Part shown: positions 8,790-16,671 of the stretch, one piece after another
Numbering within the stretch: the first letter of the stretch is position 1
Layout of the letters: each line of letters starts with the position of its first letter
Origin: Kluyvera sp040932435
GTDB taxonomy: Bacteria; Pseudomonadota; Gammaproteobacteria; Enterobacterales; Enterobacteriaceae
Length of the DNA: 64,000 bases
NCBI RefSeq assembly: GCF_040932435.1
Contig: NZ_JBFQGA010000008.1
Span: forward strand, 62,001-126,000
Direction of reading: 5' to 3'
Translations under genes and position numbers: made by a program
The notes under the pieces: model-generated
Databases searched by the model: none
Seen by the model: only the letters and a program-made list of their open reading frames with translations
Told to the model about the DNA's origin: nothing

Positions 8790-8921
8790 GTACATCAGGC
8801 AGGACAGGTTATAAAAAAAAGATTTCAGAGTCAGGCCGGGACTTAGGTCCCGTCAACACGGTCGTACATCCAGCCGGTTGCCTGATTCCTTGCATTGAGT
8901 GATGTACGGAGTTAAAGAGCA
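8790..8921 (+). promoter_or_regulatory. Structured iscR-iscS intergenic leader
   Basis: This leader contains a perfect stem, CGGGAC-TTA-GGTCCCG (around 8838), and an A8 run. In E. coli the sRNA RyhB pairs at the iscS ribosome site, and a 5' structure protects the iscR part of the mRNA. The same arrangement is likely here. I have not aligned a RyhB partner. Confidence 0.4.
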
Positions 8922-10136
8922 ATGAAATTACCGATCTATCTCGACTACTCCGCAACCACGCCGGTGGACCCGCGTGTTGCCGAGAAAATGATGCAGTGTC
9001 TGACCCTGGACGGAAACTTTGGTAACCCCGCTTCCCGTTCACACCGTTTCGGCTGGCATGCTGAAGAGGCGGTTGATATCGCCCGTAACCAAATTGCCGA
9101 GCTGGTGGGTGCTGACCCGCGCGAAATCGTATTTACTTCCGGTGCGACTGAATCCGACAACCTGGCGATTAAAGGTGCTGCTAACTTTTATCAGAAAAAA
9201 GGCAAGCACATCATCACCAGCAAAACCGAACACAAAGCTGTGCTGGATACCTGTCGTCAGCTCGAGCGTGAAGGTTTTGAAATCACCTATCTGGCGCCTC
9301 AGCGCAACGGTATTATCGACCTGAAAGAACTTGAAGCGGCGATGCGTGATGACACCATCCTCGTTTCTATCATGCACGTGAACAATGAAATCGGCGTGGT
9401 TCAGGATATCGCGACTATCGGCGAACTGTGCCGTGCGCGCGGCATCATCTATCACGTTGATGCGACGCAGAGCGTGGGCAAATTGCCTATCGACCTGAGC
9501 CAGCTGAAAGTTGACCTGATGTCCTTCTCCGGTCACAAAATCTACGGTCCAAAAGGTATCGGCGCGCTGTATGTTCGTCGTAAACCACGTATCCGTATCG
9601 AAGCGCAAATGCACGGTGGCGGTCACGAGCGCGGCATGCGTTCTGGCACTCTGCCTGTCCACCAGATCGTCGGTATGGGTGAAGCTTACCGTATCGCGAA
9701 AGAAGAGATGGAAACCGAGATGGCGCGTCTGCGCGGTCTGCGTAACCGTCTGTGGAACGGCGTGAAAGATATGGAAGAGGTATACCTCAATGGTGACCTC
9801 GAGCAGGGCGCACCAAACATCTTAAACGTCAGCTTCAACTTTGTTGAAGGTGAGTCGTTGATTATGGCGCTGAAAGACCTGGCGGTTTCCTCCGGTTCTG
9901 CCTGTACGTCCGCAAGCCTTGAGCCATCCTACGTGCTTCGTGCACTGGGCATGACCGACGAGCTGGCGCATAGCTCTATTCGTTTCTCTTTAGGTCGCTT
10001 TACTACCGAAGAAGAGATTGACTACGCCATCAATCTGGTTCGCAACTCCATTGGCCGTCTGCGCGACCTTTCTCCACTGTGGGAAATGTTCAAGCAGGGC
10101 GTGGATCTGAACAGCATTGAATGGTCACATCATTAA
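8922..10136 (+). CDS. iscS: Cysteine desulfurase IscS
   Basis: This 404-residue PLP enzyme removes sulphur from cysteine and passes it as persulfide to IscU, TusA, ThiI and others. The PLP lysine lies in SFSGHKIYGPKG (about residue 206). The catalytic mobile-loop cysteine is in SSGSACTSASLEPS (about residue 328). It is full length and close to E. coli IscS. Second gene of the isc operon. Confidence 0.98.
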   Translation: MKLPIYLDYSATTPVDPRVAEKMMQCLTLDGNFGNPASRSHRFGWHAEEAVDIARNQIAELVGADPREIVFTSGATESDNLAIKGAANFYQKKGKHIITSKTEHKAVLDTCRQLEREGFEITYLAPQRNGIIDLKELEAAMRDDTILVSIMHVNNEIGVVQDIATIGELCRARGIIYHVDATQSVGKLPIDLSQLKVDLMSFSGHKIYGPKGIGALYVRRKPRIRIEAQMHGGGHERGMRSGTLPVHQIVGMGEAYRIAKEEMETEMARLRGLRNRLWNGVKDMEEVYLNGDLEQGAPNILNVSFNFVEGESLIMALKDLAVSSGSACTSASLEPSYVLRALGMTDELAHSSIRFSLGRFTTEEEIDYAINLVRNSIGRLRDLSPLWEMFKQGVDLNSIEWSHH

Positions 10137-10159
10137 TCGGTAGATAAGGAGAATTCATC

Positions 10160-10546
10160 ATGGCTTACAGCGAAAAAGTAATTGATCACTACGAGAACCC
10201 ACGTAACGTCGGTTCTTTCGACAACAGCGACGAGAGCGTCGGCAGCGGCATGGTCGGTGCACCGGCCTGCGGCGACGTGATGAAGTTGCAGATTAAAGTC
10301 AACAATGAAGGTATCATTGAAGACGCGCGTTTCAAGACCTACGGCTGCGGTTCCGCCATCGCCTCCAGCTCTCTGGTCACCGAATGGGTGAAAGGGAAAT
10401 CTCTGGACGAAGCACAGGCGATTAAAAACACCGATATCGCCGATGAACTTGAACTGCCACCGGTGAAAATTCACTGTTCTATTCTGGCAGAAGACGCGAT
10501 TAAAGCCGCGATTGCGGATTACAAAAGCAAACGTGAAGCAAAATAA
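10160..10546 (+). CDS. iscU: Fe-S cluster assembly scaffold IscU
   Basis: This is the 128-residue scaffold on which [2Fe-2S] and [4Fe-4S] clusters are built. All three cluster cysteines are present, in PACGDVMK, YGCGSAIA and KIHCSILA. The LPPVK motif recognised by HscA is intact (ELPPVKIHCS). A strong AAGGAGA site precedes the start. Confidence 0.98.
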   Translation: MAYSEKVIDHYENPRNVGSFDNSDESVGSGMVGAPACGDVMKLQIKVNNEGIIEDARFKTYGCGSAIASSSLVTEWVKGKSLDEAQAIKNTDIADELELPPVKIHCSILAEDAIKAAIADYKSKREAK

Positions 10547-10565
10547 ATAAAGAGTTGAGGTCATT

Positions 10566-10889
10566 ATGTCGATTTCTTTAAGCGACAGTGCAGCAGAGCG
10601 AGTCAATACCTTCTTGTCAAACCGTGGTAAAGGGTTTGGCCTGCGTCTGGGCGTCAGAACGTCTGGTTGTTCGGGTATGGCTTATGTACTGGAATTTGTT
10701 GACGAGCCGGCGGCAGAAGACACCGTATTCGAAGACAAAGGCGTGAAGGTTGTCATCGACGGTAAGAGCCTGCAATTTCTTGATGGTACGCAGTTGGACT
10801 TCGTAAAAGAAGGTCTGAACGAAGGGTTTAAGTTTACCAACCCTAACGTGAAAGATGAGTGTGGCTGCGGCGAAAGTTTCCACGTTTAG
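10566..10889 (+). CDS. iscA: A-type Fe-S carrier IscA
   Basis: This is a 107-residue A-type carrier with the three invariant cysteines, in RTSGCSGMAY and the C-terminal DECGCGESF. It helps deliver clusters or iron from the scaffold to target proteins. It lies 19 bp after iscU. Confidence 0.97.
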   Translation: MSISLSDSAAERVNTFLSNRGKGFGLRLGVRTSGCSGMAYVLEFVDEPAAEDTVFEDKGVKVVIDGKSLQFLDGTQLDFVKEGLNEGFKFTNPNVKDECGCGESFHV

Positions 10890-10903
10890 TTTTTAGTCCT
10901 ACT

Positions 10904-10942
10904 AACCCCACCGCAGCGACAGCTGTGCGTGGGGTTTGTTTT
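10904..10942 (+). terminator. Intercistronic hairpin between iscA and hscB
   Basis: A 7-8 bp stem (ACCCCAC / GTGGGGT) with a long loop is followed by TTTGTTTT. It could act as a partial terminator or an RNA-processing site that lowers hscBA expression relative to iscRSUA. Confidence 0.5.
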
Positions 10943-10965
10943 AAATAGTTAACCCTGAGATCGTC

Positions 10966-11481
10966 ATGGATTACTTCACTCTCTTTGGATTACCAGTCGG
11001 TTATCACGTAGACACTCAGGCCCTCGCGGCACGTTTTCAGGATCTGCAGCGTCAAAATCACCCCGACAAATTTGCCAACGCCAGCGACGCCGAACAGCTT
11101 GTTGCAGTTCAGCGCTCAGCAAACATCAATCAGGCGTGGCAAACCCTGCGTCATCCGCTGACTCGCGCGGAATACCTGCTCTCTCTGCACGGTTTTGATC
11201 TTTCCAGCGAACAGCACACCGTCCGTGATACCGCGTTCCTGATGGAACAACTGGAGCTTCGCGAAGAGCTGGACGAGATTGAACAGGCGAAAGACACCGA
11301 CCGTCTTGAAAACCTGCTCAAACGCATTAAAACAATGTACACCCAACGCCAACAACAGATGGTGGCGGAATTAGACGCTAAGACGTGGGACGTGGCGGCG
11401 GATACCGTACGCAAACTGCGTTTTCTCGATAAACTCCAAAGCAGCGCTGAATTACTCGAAGAAAAGCTGCTCGATTTCTGA
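10966..11481 (+). CDS. hscB: J-domain co-chaperone HscB
   Basis: This is a 171-residue co-chaperone. The N-terminal J domain has the HPD motif in QNHPDKFAN. The C-terminal three-helix domain binds IscU and brings it to HscA. Normal length. Confidence 0.97.
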   Translation: MDYFTLFGLPVGYHVDTQALAARFQDLQRQNHPDKFANASDAEQLVAVQRSANINQAWQTLRHPLTRAEYLLSLHGFDLSSEQHTVRDTAFLMEQLELREELDEIEQAKDTDRLENLLKRIKTMYTQRQQQMVAELDAKTWDVAADTVRKLRFLDKLQSSAELLEEKLLDF

Positions 11482-11496
11482 TTTTGGAAGCTTAAC

Positions 11497-13347
11497 ATGG
11501 CCTTATTACAAATTAGTGAGCCGGGGCTGAGTGCTGCACCGCACCAGCGCCGTCTGGCGGTGGGCATTGACTTAGGTACCACCAACTCTCTGGTTGCGAC
11601 CGTGCGAAGCGGCCAAGCTGAGACGCTGCCCGATGATCAGGGCCGTCACCTGCTGCCGTCCGTCGTTCATTATCAAGCACAGGGTCACACCGTCGGCTAC
11701 GACGCGCGAGCCAACGCCGCGCAGGATCCTGCCAACACCATCAGTTCGGTGAAGCGCATGGTGGGCCGCTCGCTGGCGGACATTCAAACGCGTTATCCGC
11801 ACCTGCCTTACCAGTTCCAGGCGAGCGAAAATGGCCTGCCAATGCTGGTCACTGAGGCGGGTGTGTTGAACCCTATTCGTGTCTCCGCCGATATCCTCAA
11901 AGCGCTTGCCGTGCGGGCAACGCAATCCCTTGCGGGTGAACTCGACGGCGTTGTTATCACCGTTCCGGCCTATTTTGACGACGCTCAGCGCCAGGGCACC
12001 AAAGACGCCGCGCGTCTTGCGGGTCTGCACGTGCTGCGTCTGCTCAATGAACCGACCGCGGCGGCAATTGCCTACGGCCTCGACTCTGGTCAGGAAGGCG
12101 TGATTGCCGTTTACGATCTGGGCGGCGGCACCTTTGATATCTCCATTTTGCGTCTGAGTCGCGGCGTGTTTGAAGTGCTGGCTACCGGCGGCGATTCTGC
12201 GCTGGGCGGTGACGACTTTGACCACCTGTTGGCAGACCATATCCGCGAACAAGCGGGCATTGCCGATCGCAGTGATAACCGTGTACAGCGCGAACTGCTG
12301 GACGCCGCCATCGCCGCCAAAATCGCCCTGAGCAATGCTGACAGCGTCACCGTTGAGGTTGCTGGCTGGAAAGGCGAAGTGACCCGCGAACAGTTTAACG
12401 ATCTCATCTCCGCGCTGGTGAAGCGGACTCTGCTGGCCTGCCGCCGCGCGTTGAAAGACGCGGGTGTAGAAGCCGAAGAGGTGCTGGAAGTGGTGATGGT
12501 CGGCGGTTCAACCCGTGTGCCGCTGGTGCGTGAGCGCGTGGGCGAGTTCTTTGGTCGTACGCCACTGACCTCCATCGATCCGGATAAAGTTGTCGCCATT
12601 GGCGCGGCGGTGCAGGCCGATATTCTGGTCGGTAATAAACCGGATAGCGAAATGCTGCTGCTTGACGTTATCCCGCTGTCCCTGGGGCTTGAAACCATGG
12701 GCGGCCTCGTGGAGAAGGTGATCCCGCGTAATACCACCATTCCAGTGGCGCGTGCACAGGAGTTCACCACCTTTAAAGACGGCCAAACGGCAATGTCTAT
12801 CCACGTCATGCAGGGTGAACGCGAGCTGGTTCAGGACTGTCGCTCGCTGGCGCGCTTTGCGCTGCGCGGTATTCCGGCATTACCGGCGGGCGGCGCGCAT
12901 ATTCGCGTCACTTTCCAGGTGGATGCTGATGGTCTGCTGAGCGTTACGGCGATGGAAAAATCCACTGGCGTTGAATCCTCAATTCAGGTGAAACCGTCCT
13001 ACGGGCTGACCGATGGCGAAATCGCCACCATGATTAAAGATTCCATGAGCTACGCCGAGCAAGACGTGAAAGCACGTATGCTGGCAGAGCAGAAAGTGGA
13101 AGCGGCGCGCGTGCTGGAAAGCCTGCACGGCGCGCTTGCCGCAGATGCCGCGCTGTTAAGCGCCGCAGAGCGTCAGGACATCGACGCCGCCGCCGCGCAA
13201 TTGAGCGCAGCAGCTGTGGGCGATGATGCTGACGCCATAGAACAAGCCATTAAAAACGTTGACAAACAAACCCAGGAATTTGCCGCTCGCCGTATGGACC
13301 AATCTGTCCGTCAGGCGCTGAAAGGCCAATCCGTGGACGAGGTTTAA
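11497..13347 (+). CDS. hscA: Hsp70-type chaperone HscA
   Basis: This 616-residue specialised Hsp70 releases clusters from IscU in an ATP-driven step. The N-terminal nucleotide-binding domain starts with AVGIDLGTTNSLVAT, followed by the phosphate motif YDLGGGTFDIS and VMVGGSTRVP. The substrate-binding domain and helical lid fill the C-terminal 230 residues. It follows hscB after 15 bp and precedes fdx by 1 bp. Confidence 0.98.
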   Translation: MALLQISEPGLSAAPHQRRLAVGIDLGTTNSLVATVRSGQAETLPDDQGRHLLPSVVHYQAQGHTVGYDARANAAQDPANTISSVKRMVGRSLADIQTRYPHLPYQFQASENGLPMLVTEAGVLNPIRVSADILKALAVRATQSLAGELDGVVITVPAYFDDAQRQGTKDAARLAGLHVLRLLNEPTAAAIAYGLDSGQEGVIAVYDLGGGTFDISILRLSRGVFEVLATGGDSALGGDDFDHLLADHIREQAGIADRSDNRVQRELLDAAIAAKIALSNADSVTVEVAGWKGEVTREQFNDLISALVKRTLLACRRALKDAGVEAEEVLEVVMVGGSTRVPLVRERVGEFFGRTPLTSIDPDKVVAIGAAVQADILVGNKPDSEMLLLDVIPLSLGLETMGGLVEKVIPRNTTIPVARAQEFTTFKDGQTAMSIHVMQGERELVQDCRSLARFALRGIPALPAGGAHIRVTFQVDADGLLSVTAMEKSTGVESSIQVKPSYGLTDGEIATMIKDSMSYAEQDVKARMLAEQKVEAARVLESLHGALAADAALLSAAERQDIDAAAAQLSAAAVGDDADAIEQAIKNVDKQTQEFAARRMDQSVRQALKGQSVDEV

Positions 13348-13348
13348 T

Positions 13349-13684
13349 ATGCCAAAGATTGTAATTTTGCCTCATCAGGACCTGTGTCCGGATGGCGCGG
13401 TTCTGGAAGCAAAAAGCGGTGAAACTATTCTCGACGTTGCTCTGCGTAGCGGCATCGAGATTGAACATGCCTGTGAAAAATCCTGTGCATGCACCACCTG
13501 CCACTGCATCGTACGCGAGGGTTTTGACTCGCTCGCGGAAAGCACTGAAGACGAAGACGACATGCTGGATAAAGCATGGGGTCTGGAGCCGGATAGTCGC
13601 CTGAGCTGTCAGGCTCGCGTGGCGGATGAAGACCTAGTGGTCGAAATTCCGCGTTACACTATTAACCACGCGCGCGAGCACTAA
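13349..13684 (+). CDS. fdx: [2Fe-2S] ferredoxin of the Isc system
   Basis: This 111-residue adrenodoxin-like ferredoxin supplies electrons for cluster assembly on IscU. The four cluster cysteines are visible, in HACEKSCACTTCHC and LSCQARV. It is tightly coupled to hscA and iscX. Confidence 0.97.
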   Translation: MPKIVILPHQDLCPDGAVLEAKSGETILDVALRSGIEIEHACEKSCACTTCHCIVREGFDSLAESTEDEDDMLDKAWGLEPDSRLSCQARVADEDLVVEIPRYTINHAREH

Positions 13685-13695
13685 CAGGGGATAGT

Positions 13696-13896
13696 ATGGG
13701 ACTGAAGTGGACTGATAGCCGTGAAATCGGCGAAGCGCTGTACGACACCTTCCCGGATACCGATCCGAAGACCGTACGCTTCACCGATCTGCACCAATGG
13801 ATTTGCGACCTTGAAGATTTTGATGATGACCCTCAGGCATCAAATGAAAAAATCCTTGAGGCAATTCTGCTAGTCTGGTTGGATGAAGCAGAGTAA
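13696..13896 (+). CDS. iscX: IscX, acidic regulator of Fe-S assembly
   Basis: This 66-residue acidic protein binds IscS and modulates cluster formation, perhaps as an iron donor or sensor. The conserved DLHQWICDLEDFDDDP segment is intact. It closes the isc operon, 11 bp after fdx. Confidence 0.95.
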   Translation: MGLKWTDSREIGEALYDTFPDTDPKTVRFTDLHQWICDLEDFDDDPQASNEKILEAILLVWLDEAE

Positions 13897-13948
13897 GTCA
13901 CATAACGGGCTGCCAATCGGCGGCCCGTTTGCTAATAAGGATAAAAAA

Positions 13949-15232
13949 ATGACACAAGCCATGAACATTACCCTTTCAACCCAGCCAGCCGATGCGCGTT
14001 GGGGTGATAAAGCCACTCACAGTATGAATGATGAAGGCATTGTCCTGCATCTGACCGATCGCGATGACCTGGCGCTGATTCAGCGCGCGGCGCGTAAAAT
14101 TGACGGCATGGGCATTAAGCATGTTGCATTAAGCGGCGAAGGCTGGGATGTAGAACGCGCTTGGGCTTTCTGGGCCGGTTATAAAGGGCCGAAAGGCACC
14201 CGTCAGGTTGAATGGCCTGAACTGGACGATGCAAATCGCCAAGAGCTGGACAATCGTCTGACCTATATCGATTGGGTTCGCGACACCATCAACGCCCCGG
14301 CGGAAGAGTTGGGCCCTGAACAGCTGGCGCAGCGCGCCGTTGATCTGCTGTGCGGGGTGGCGTGCGACAACGTCTCTTATCGCATCACCAAGGGCGAAGA
14401 TCTGCGTGAGCAGAATTACATGGGGCTGCACACTGTGGGCCGCGGTTCTGAGCGTCCACCGGTATTGTTGGCGCTGGACTATAATCCTACCGGTGACAAA
14501 AGCGCGCCGGTTTACGCCTGTTTGGTTGGTAAAGGAATCACTTTCGATTCCGGTGGCTACAGCATTAAACAGAGCGCGTTCATGGACTCGATGAAGTCTG
14601 ATATGGGCGGCGCGGCTACCGTGACAGGCGCACTGGCACTGGCGATTACCCGTGGTCTGAACAAACGCGTGAAGCTGTATCTGTGCTGCGCGGACAACCT
14701 GATCAGTGGTAACGCCTTCAAGCTGGGCGACATCATCCACTACCGTAATGGTAAAAACGTGGAAGTGATGAACACCGATGCGGAAGGGCGTTTGGTGCTG
14801 GCCGATGGCCTGATTGATGCTAGCGCGCAGAATCCTGAGCTGATTATTGACGCGGCGACGCTGACCGGGGCTGCGAAAACGGCGCTGGGCAACGATTATC
14901 ACGCGTTGTTCAGCTTTGATGACCAGTTGGCGAATCGTTTGCTGGCAAGTGCACAAGCGGAAAATGAAGCCTTCTGGCGTCTGCCGCTGGCTGAATTCCA
15001 CCGTCATCAATTGCCGTCTAACTTTGCCGAACTGAACAACACCGGCAGCGCTGCCTATCCGGCAGGCGCAAGCACGGCGGCGGGCTTCCTGTCCCACTTT
15101 GTGAAAAATTATCATCAGGGCTGGCTGCATATCGACTGTTCGGCAACCTACCGTAAATCTGGCGTTGAGCAGTGGGCCGCGGGCGCAACCGGGCTGGGCG
15201 TGCGGACAATCGCTAATCTGTTGACCGCGTAG
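13949..15232 (+). CDS. pepB: Aminopeptidase B
   Basis: This is a 427-residue M17 leucyl-aminopeptidase-family enzyme with two catalytic metal ions. The signature NTDAEGRLVLADG and the KGITFDSGGYSIK segment hold the metal and catalytic residues. I start at 13949 (MTQAMNITLSTQPADARW), matching E. coli PepB and following TAAGGA. A longer frame would reach back over the end of iscX. The stop codon lies at the very edge of a REP element. Confidence 0.95.
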   Translation: MTQAMNITLSTQPADARWGDKATHSMNDEGIVLHLTDRDDLALIQRAARKIDGMGIKHVALSGEGWDVERAWAFWAGYKGPKGTRQVEWPELDDANRQELDNRLTYIDWVRDTINAPAEELGPEQLAQRAVDLLCGVACDNVSYRITKGEDLREQNYMGLHTVGRGSERPPVLLALDYNPTGDKSAPVYACLVGKGITFDSGGYSIKQSAFMDSMKSDMGGAATVTGALALAITRGLNKRVKLYLCCADNLISGNAFKLGDIIHYRNGKNVEVMNTDAEGRLVLADGLIDASAQNPELIIDAATLTGAAKTALGNDYHALFSFDDQLANRLLASAQAENEAFWRLPLAEFHRHQLPSNFAELNNTGSAAYPAGASTAAGFLSHFVKNYHQGWLHIDCSATYRKSGVEQWAAGATGLGVRTIANLLTA

Positions 15233-15297
15233 GCCGGATAAGCGTAGCGCCATCCGGCAAAATACTGGCGGGGGCGCTTCGCTTGCCCGCCCTACAG
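15229..15297. repeat. REP/BIME touching the pepB stop codon
   Basis: The pepB stop lies in GCGTAGGCCGGATAAGCG, the first arm of a REP ending in ATCCGGCA. A second, GC-rich inverted element (GGCGGGGGCGCTTCGCTTG) follows before sseB. Confidence 0.8.
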
Positions 15298-15319
15298 TAA
15301 CCGTTGAATTTGTGGTCTT

Positions 15320-16096
15320 ATGTCTGAAACCAAAAACGAACTAGAAACCCTGCTGGAACAAGCCGCTATCGAGCCTGCTCATCGTCCGGCATTTTTCCGC
15401 ACTTTACTAGAATCCACCGTCTGGGTTCCCGGTACCGCTGCGGATGATAAGCAGGTTGTTGATGATAGCGCATTGGATTTGCAGCACTGGGAAAAAGACG
15501 ACGGCACCTCAGTTGTCCCGTTCTTCACCTCGCTTGAAGCGCTGCAACAGGCGGTAAGCACCGAGCAGGCGTTTGTGGTCATGCCGGTGCGTACGCTGTT
15601 TGAAATGACGCTGGGCGAGACACTGTTCCTCAACGCCAAACTGCCGACCGGTAAAGAGTTTACGCCTCGTGAAATCAGCCATTTGGTTGGTGAAGAGGGC
15701 AACCCGCTGAGCACTCAGGAAGTGTTGGAAGGCGGCAGCGCGCTGCTGCTTTCCGAAGTGGCTGAACCACCGGCACAAATGGTGGAATCGCTGACTACGC
15801 TGTTTAAAACTCTGAAAACGGTGAGGCGTGCGTTCTTGTGCTCTATCAAAGAGCATGCGGATGAGCAGCCAAATCTATTAATTGGTATCGAAGCGGAAGG
15901 GGATATCGAAGAGATAATTCACGCCGCTGGCAGTGTGGCTACTGACACGCTGCCGGGTGACGAACCGATTGATATTTGCCAGGTTGTAGAAGGTGAGAAG
16001 GGGATCAGCCATTTTATGCTGGCCCATATCACGCCATTCTATGAAAAACGCTGGGGCAGCTTCCTGCGTGATTTCAAACAGAACCGGATTATCTGA
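15320..16096 (+). CDS. sseB: Enhanced serine sensitivity protein SseB
   Basis: This 258-residue cytoplasmic protein is homologous to E. coli SseB, named for a serine-sensitivity phenotype; its molecular role is not settled. It has the SseB N-terminal domain (residues 10-130) and a C-terminal domain ending EKRWGSFLRDFKQNRII. It is not the Salmonella type III translocon protein of the same name. Confidence 0.93.
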   Translation: MSETKNELETLLEQAAIEPAHRPAFFRTLLESTVWVPGTAADDKQVVDDSALDLQHWEKDDGTSVVPFFTSLEALQQAVSTEQAFVVMPVRTLFEMTLGETLFLNAKLPTGKEFTPREISHLVGEEGNPLSTQEVLEGGSALLLSEVAEPPAQMVESLTTLFKTLKTVRRAFLCSIKEHADEQPNLLIGIEAEGDIEEIIHAAGSVATDTLPGDEPIDICQVVEGEKGISHFMLAHITPFYEKRWGSFLRDFKQNRII

Positions 16097-16106
16097 TAAA
16101 AGGAAA

Positions 16107-16125
16107 GCCGCCCCGAAGGGCGGCA
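16107..16125. terminator. Bidirectional hairpin after sseB
   Basis: GCCGCCC-CGAA-GGGCGGC forms a perfect 7-bp stem. On the left strand it is followed by CTTTCCTTTT, so it can terminate the leftward transcript described next. On the right strand it can stop sseB transcripts. Confidence 0.65.
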
Positions 16126-16132
16126 TCCAGGC

Positions 16133-16255
16133 TTACTTGCCCTGAGCGTTAAGTGTCACGATAACGGCGTTACCGGCGTCATTCCGGTCGCTGTCTGCGT
16201 GAAGCACCCATGCAGCAGAAACAATTAGCACGATACAGAAGTATCGTCTCTTCAT
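16133..16255 (-). CDS. Possible 40-residue peptide with signal-like N-terminus
   Basis: The frame reads MKRRYFCIVLIVSAAWVLHA, then a polar tail beginning DSDRNDAGNAVIV and ending AQGK. It has a basic start, a 13-residue hydrophobic core and a possible A-H-A cleavage site. So it could be a small membrane peptide or a secreted 20-mer. No clear Shine-Dalgarno is exposed. The bases just upstream fold into GCGGTC / GACCGC, which would hide the ribosome site, as seen for type I toxins. I do not recognise the family. Confidence 0.35.
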   Translation of the reverse strand: MKRRYFCIVLIVSAAWVLHADSDRNDAGNAVIVTLNAQGK

Positions 16256-16446
16256 TGCGCGGTCCATGCGAAGACCGCATCACGACAGCACCGCTGGCGA
16301 TAATGCCGCGATAGCAAGTGCTGAGACACGCTTGCATTTACGGCCATGGGACATCCTTTCCCGAAACCAGCGCCCGTTTGCGAGACGGCGGAAAGGGCCG
16401 TTAACAATAATACGATAAAGATTGAATAGTTTCTTTAGTTATTAAC

Positions 16447-16580
16447 TTGACTTTAACTCCCGCAAAAAGGAGTATTGGTCCGTTGAGACACGCTTGCGTT
16501 GCTTTGGCAACGAAGTTAGCTGGAAAGGCCGCGAACCGGACCAGCACAAAAAAACCGCTGTGATAGGCGGTTTTTTTGTG
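16447..16580 (+). ncRNA. Predicted small RNA facing the leftward transcript
   Basis: A TTGACT -35 at 16447, a 17-bp spacer and a weak GAGTAT -10 at 16470 place a start near 16482. The RNA would contain GGTCCG/CGGACC closing pairs and an inner CGTTGC/GCAACG stem. It would end at the terminator with stem ACCGC/GCGGT and seven T (16548-16580). Its first 14 bases (TGAGACACGCTTGC, 16484-16497) repeat exactly at 16322-16335 and so are complementary to the leader of the leftward transcript. Confidence 0.5.
16548..16580. terminator. Bidirectional Rho-independent terminator
   Basis: AAAAAAACCGC, a 7-nt loop and GCGGTTTTTTT form a symmetrical terminator. It ends the predicted small RNA on the right strand and could also stop transcripts coming from the RpiR gene on the left strand. 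Confidence 0.8.
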
Positions 16581-16671
16581 GGCAAAAACTAAGGAATCAA
16601 CATTGCCAATTCGCCTAATAACCCGCAGGGCGCAGGCATGAAAATCAGAGTGTGTTTAACGGCAGCCCGTT

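Larger units (their letters stand above)
16100..16400 (-). ncRNA. Probable RyfA-position transcript (~300 nt, may be an mRNA)
   Basis: In E. coli the ~300-nt RNA RyfA lies between sseA and sseB and converges on sseB. A leftward unit with the same position, direction and length can be drawn here. A possible -10 TATTAT lies at 16407-16412 (with a poor -35). A long structured leader follows, then a 40-codon reading frame, then the hairpin at 16107. Stems at 16231-16246 and 16257-16279 lie across and just upstream of the start codon. Homology to RyfA is inferred from position only; I could not align it. Confidence 0.4.

Noticed and set aside
13883..13948. Longer N-terminal extension of PepB starting inside iscX
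   Set aside because: The extension reads through the iscX end in another frame, has no homology to PepB, and the ATG at 13949 has a proper ribosome site.
14129..15253. 374-codon frame antisense to pepB
   Set aside because: It begins in the REP element after pepB and follows the complement of a conserved gene. No domain is visible.
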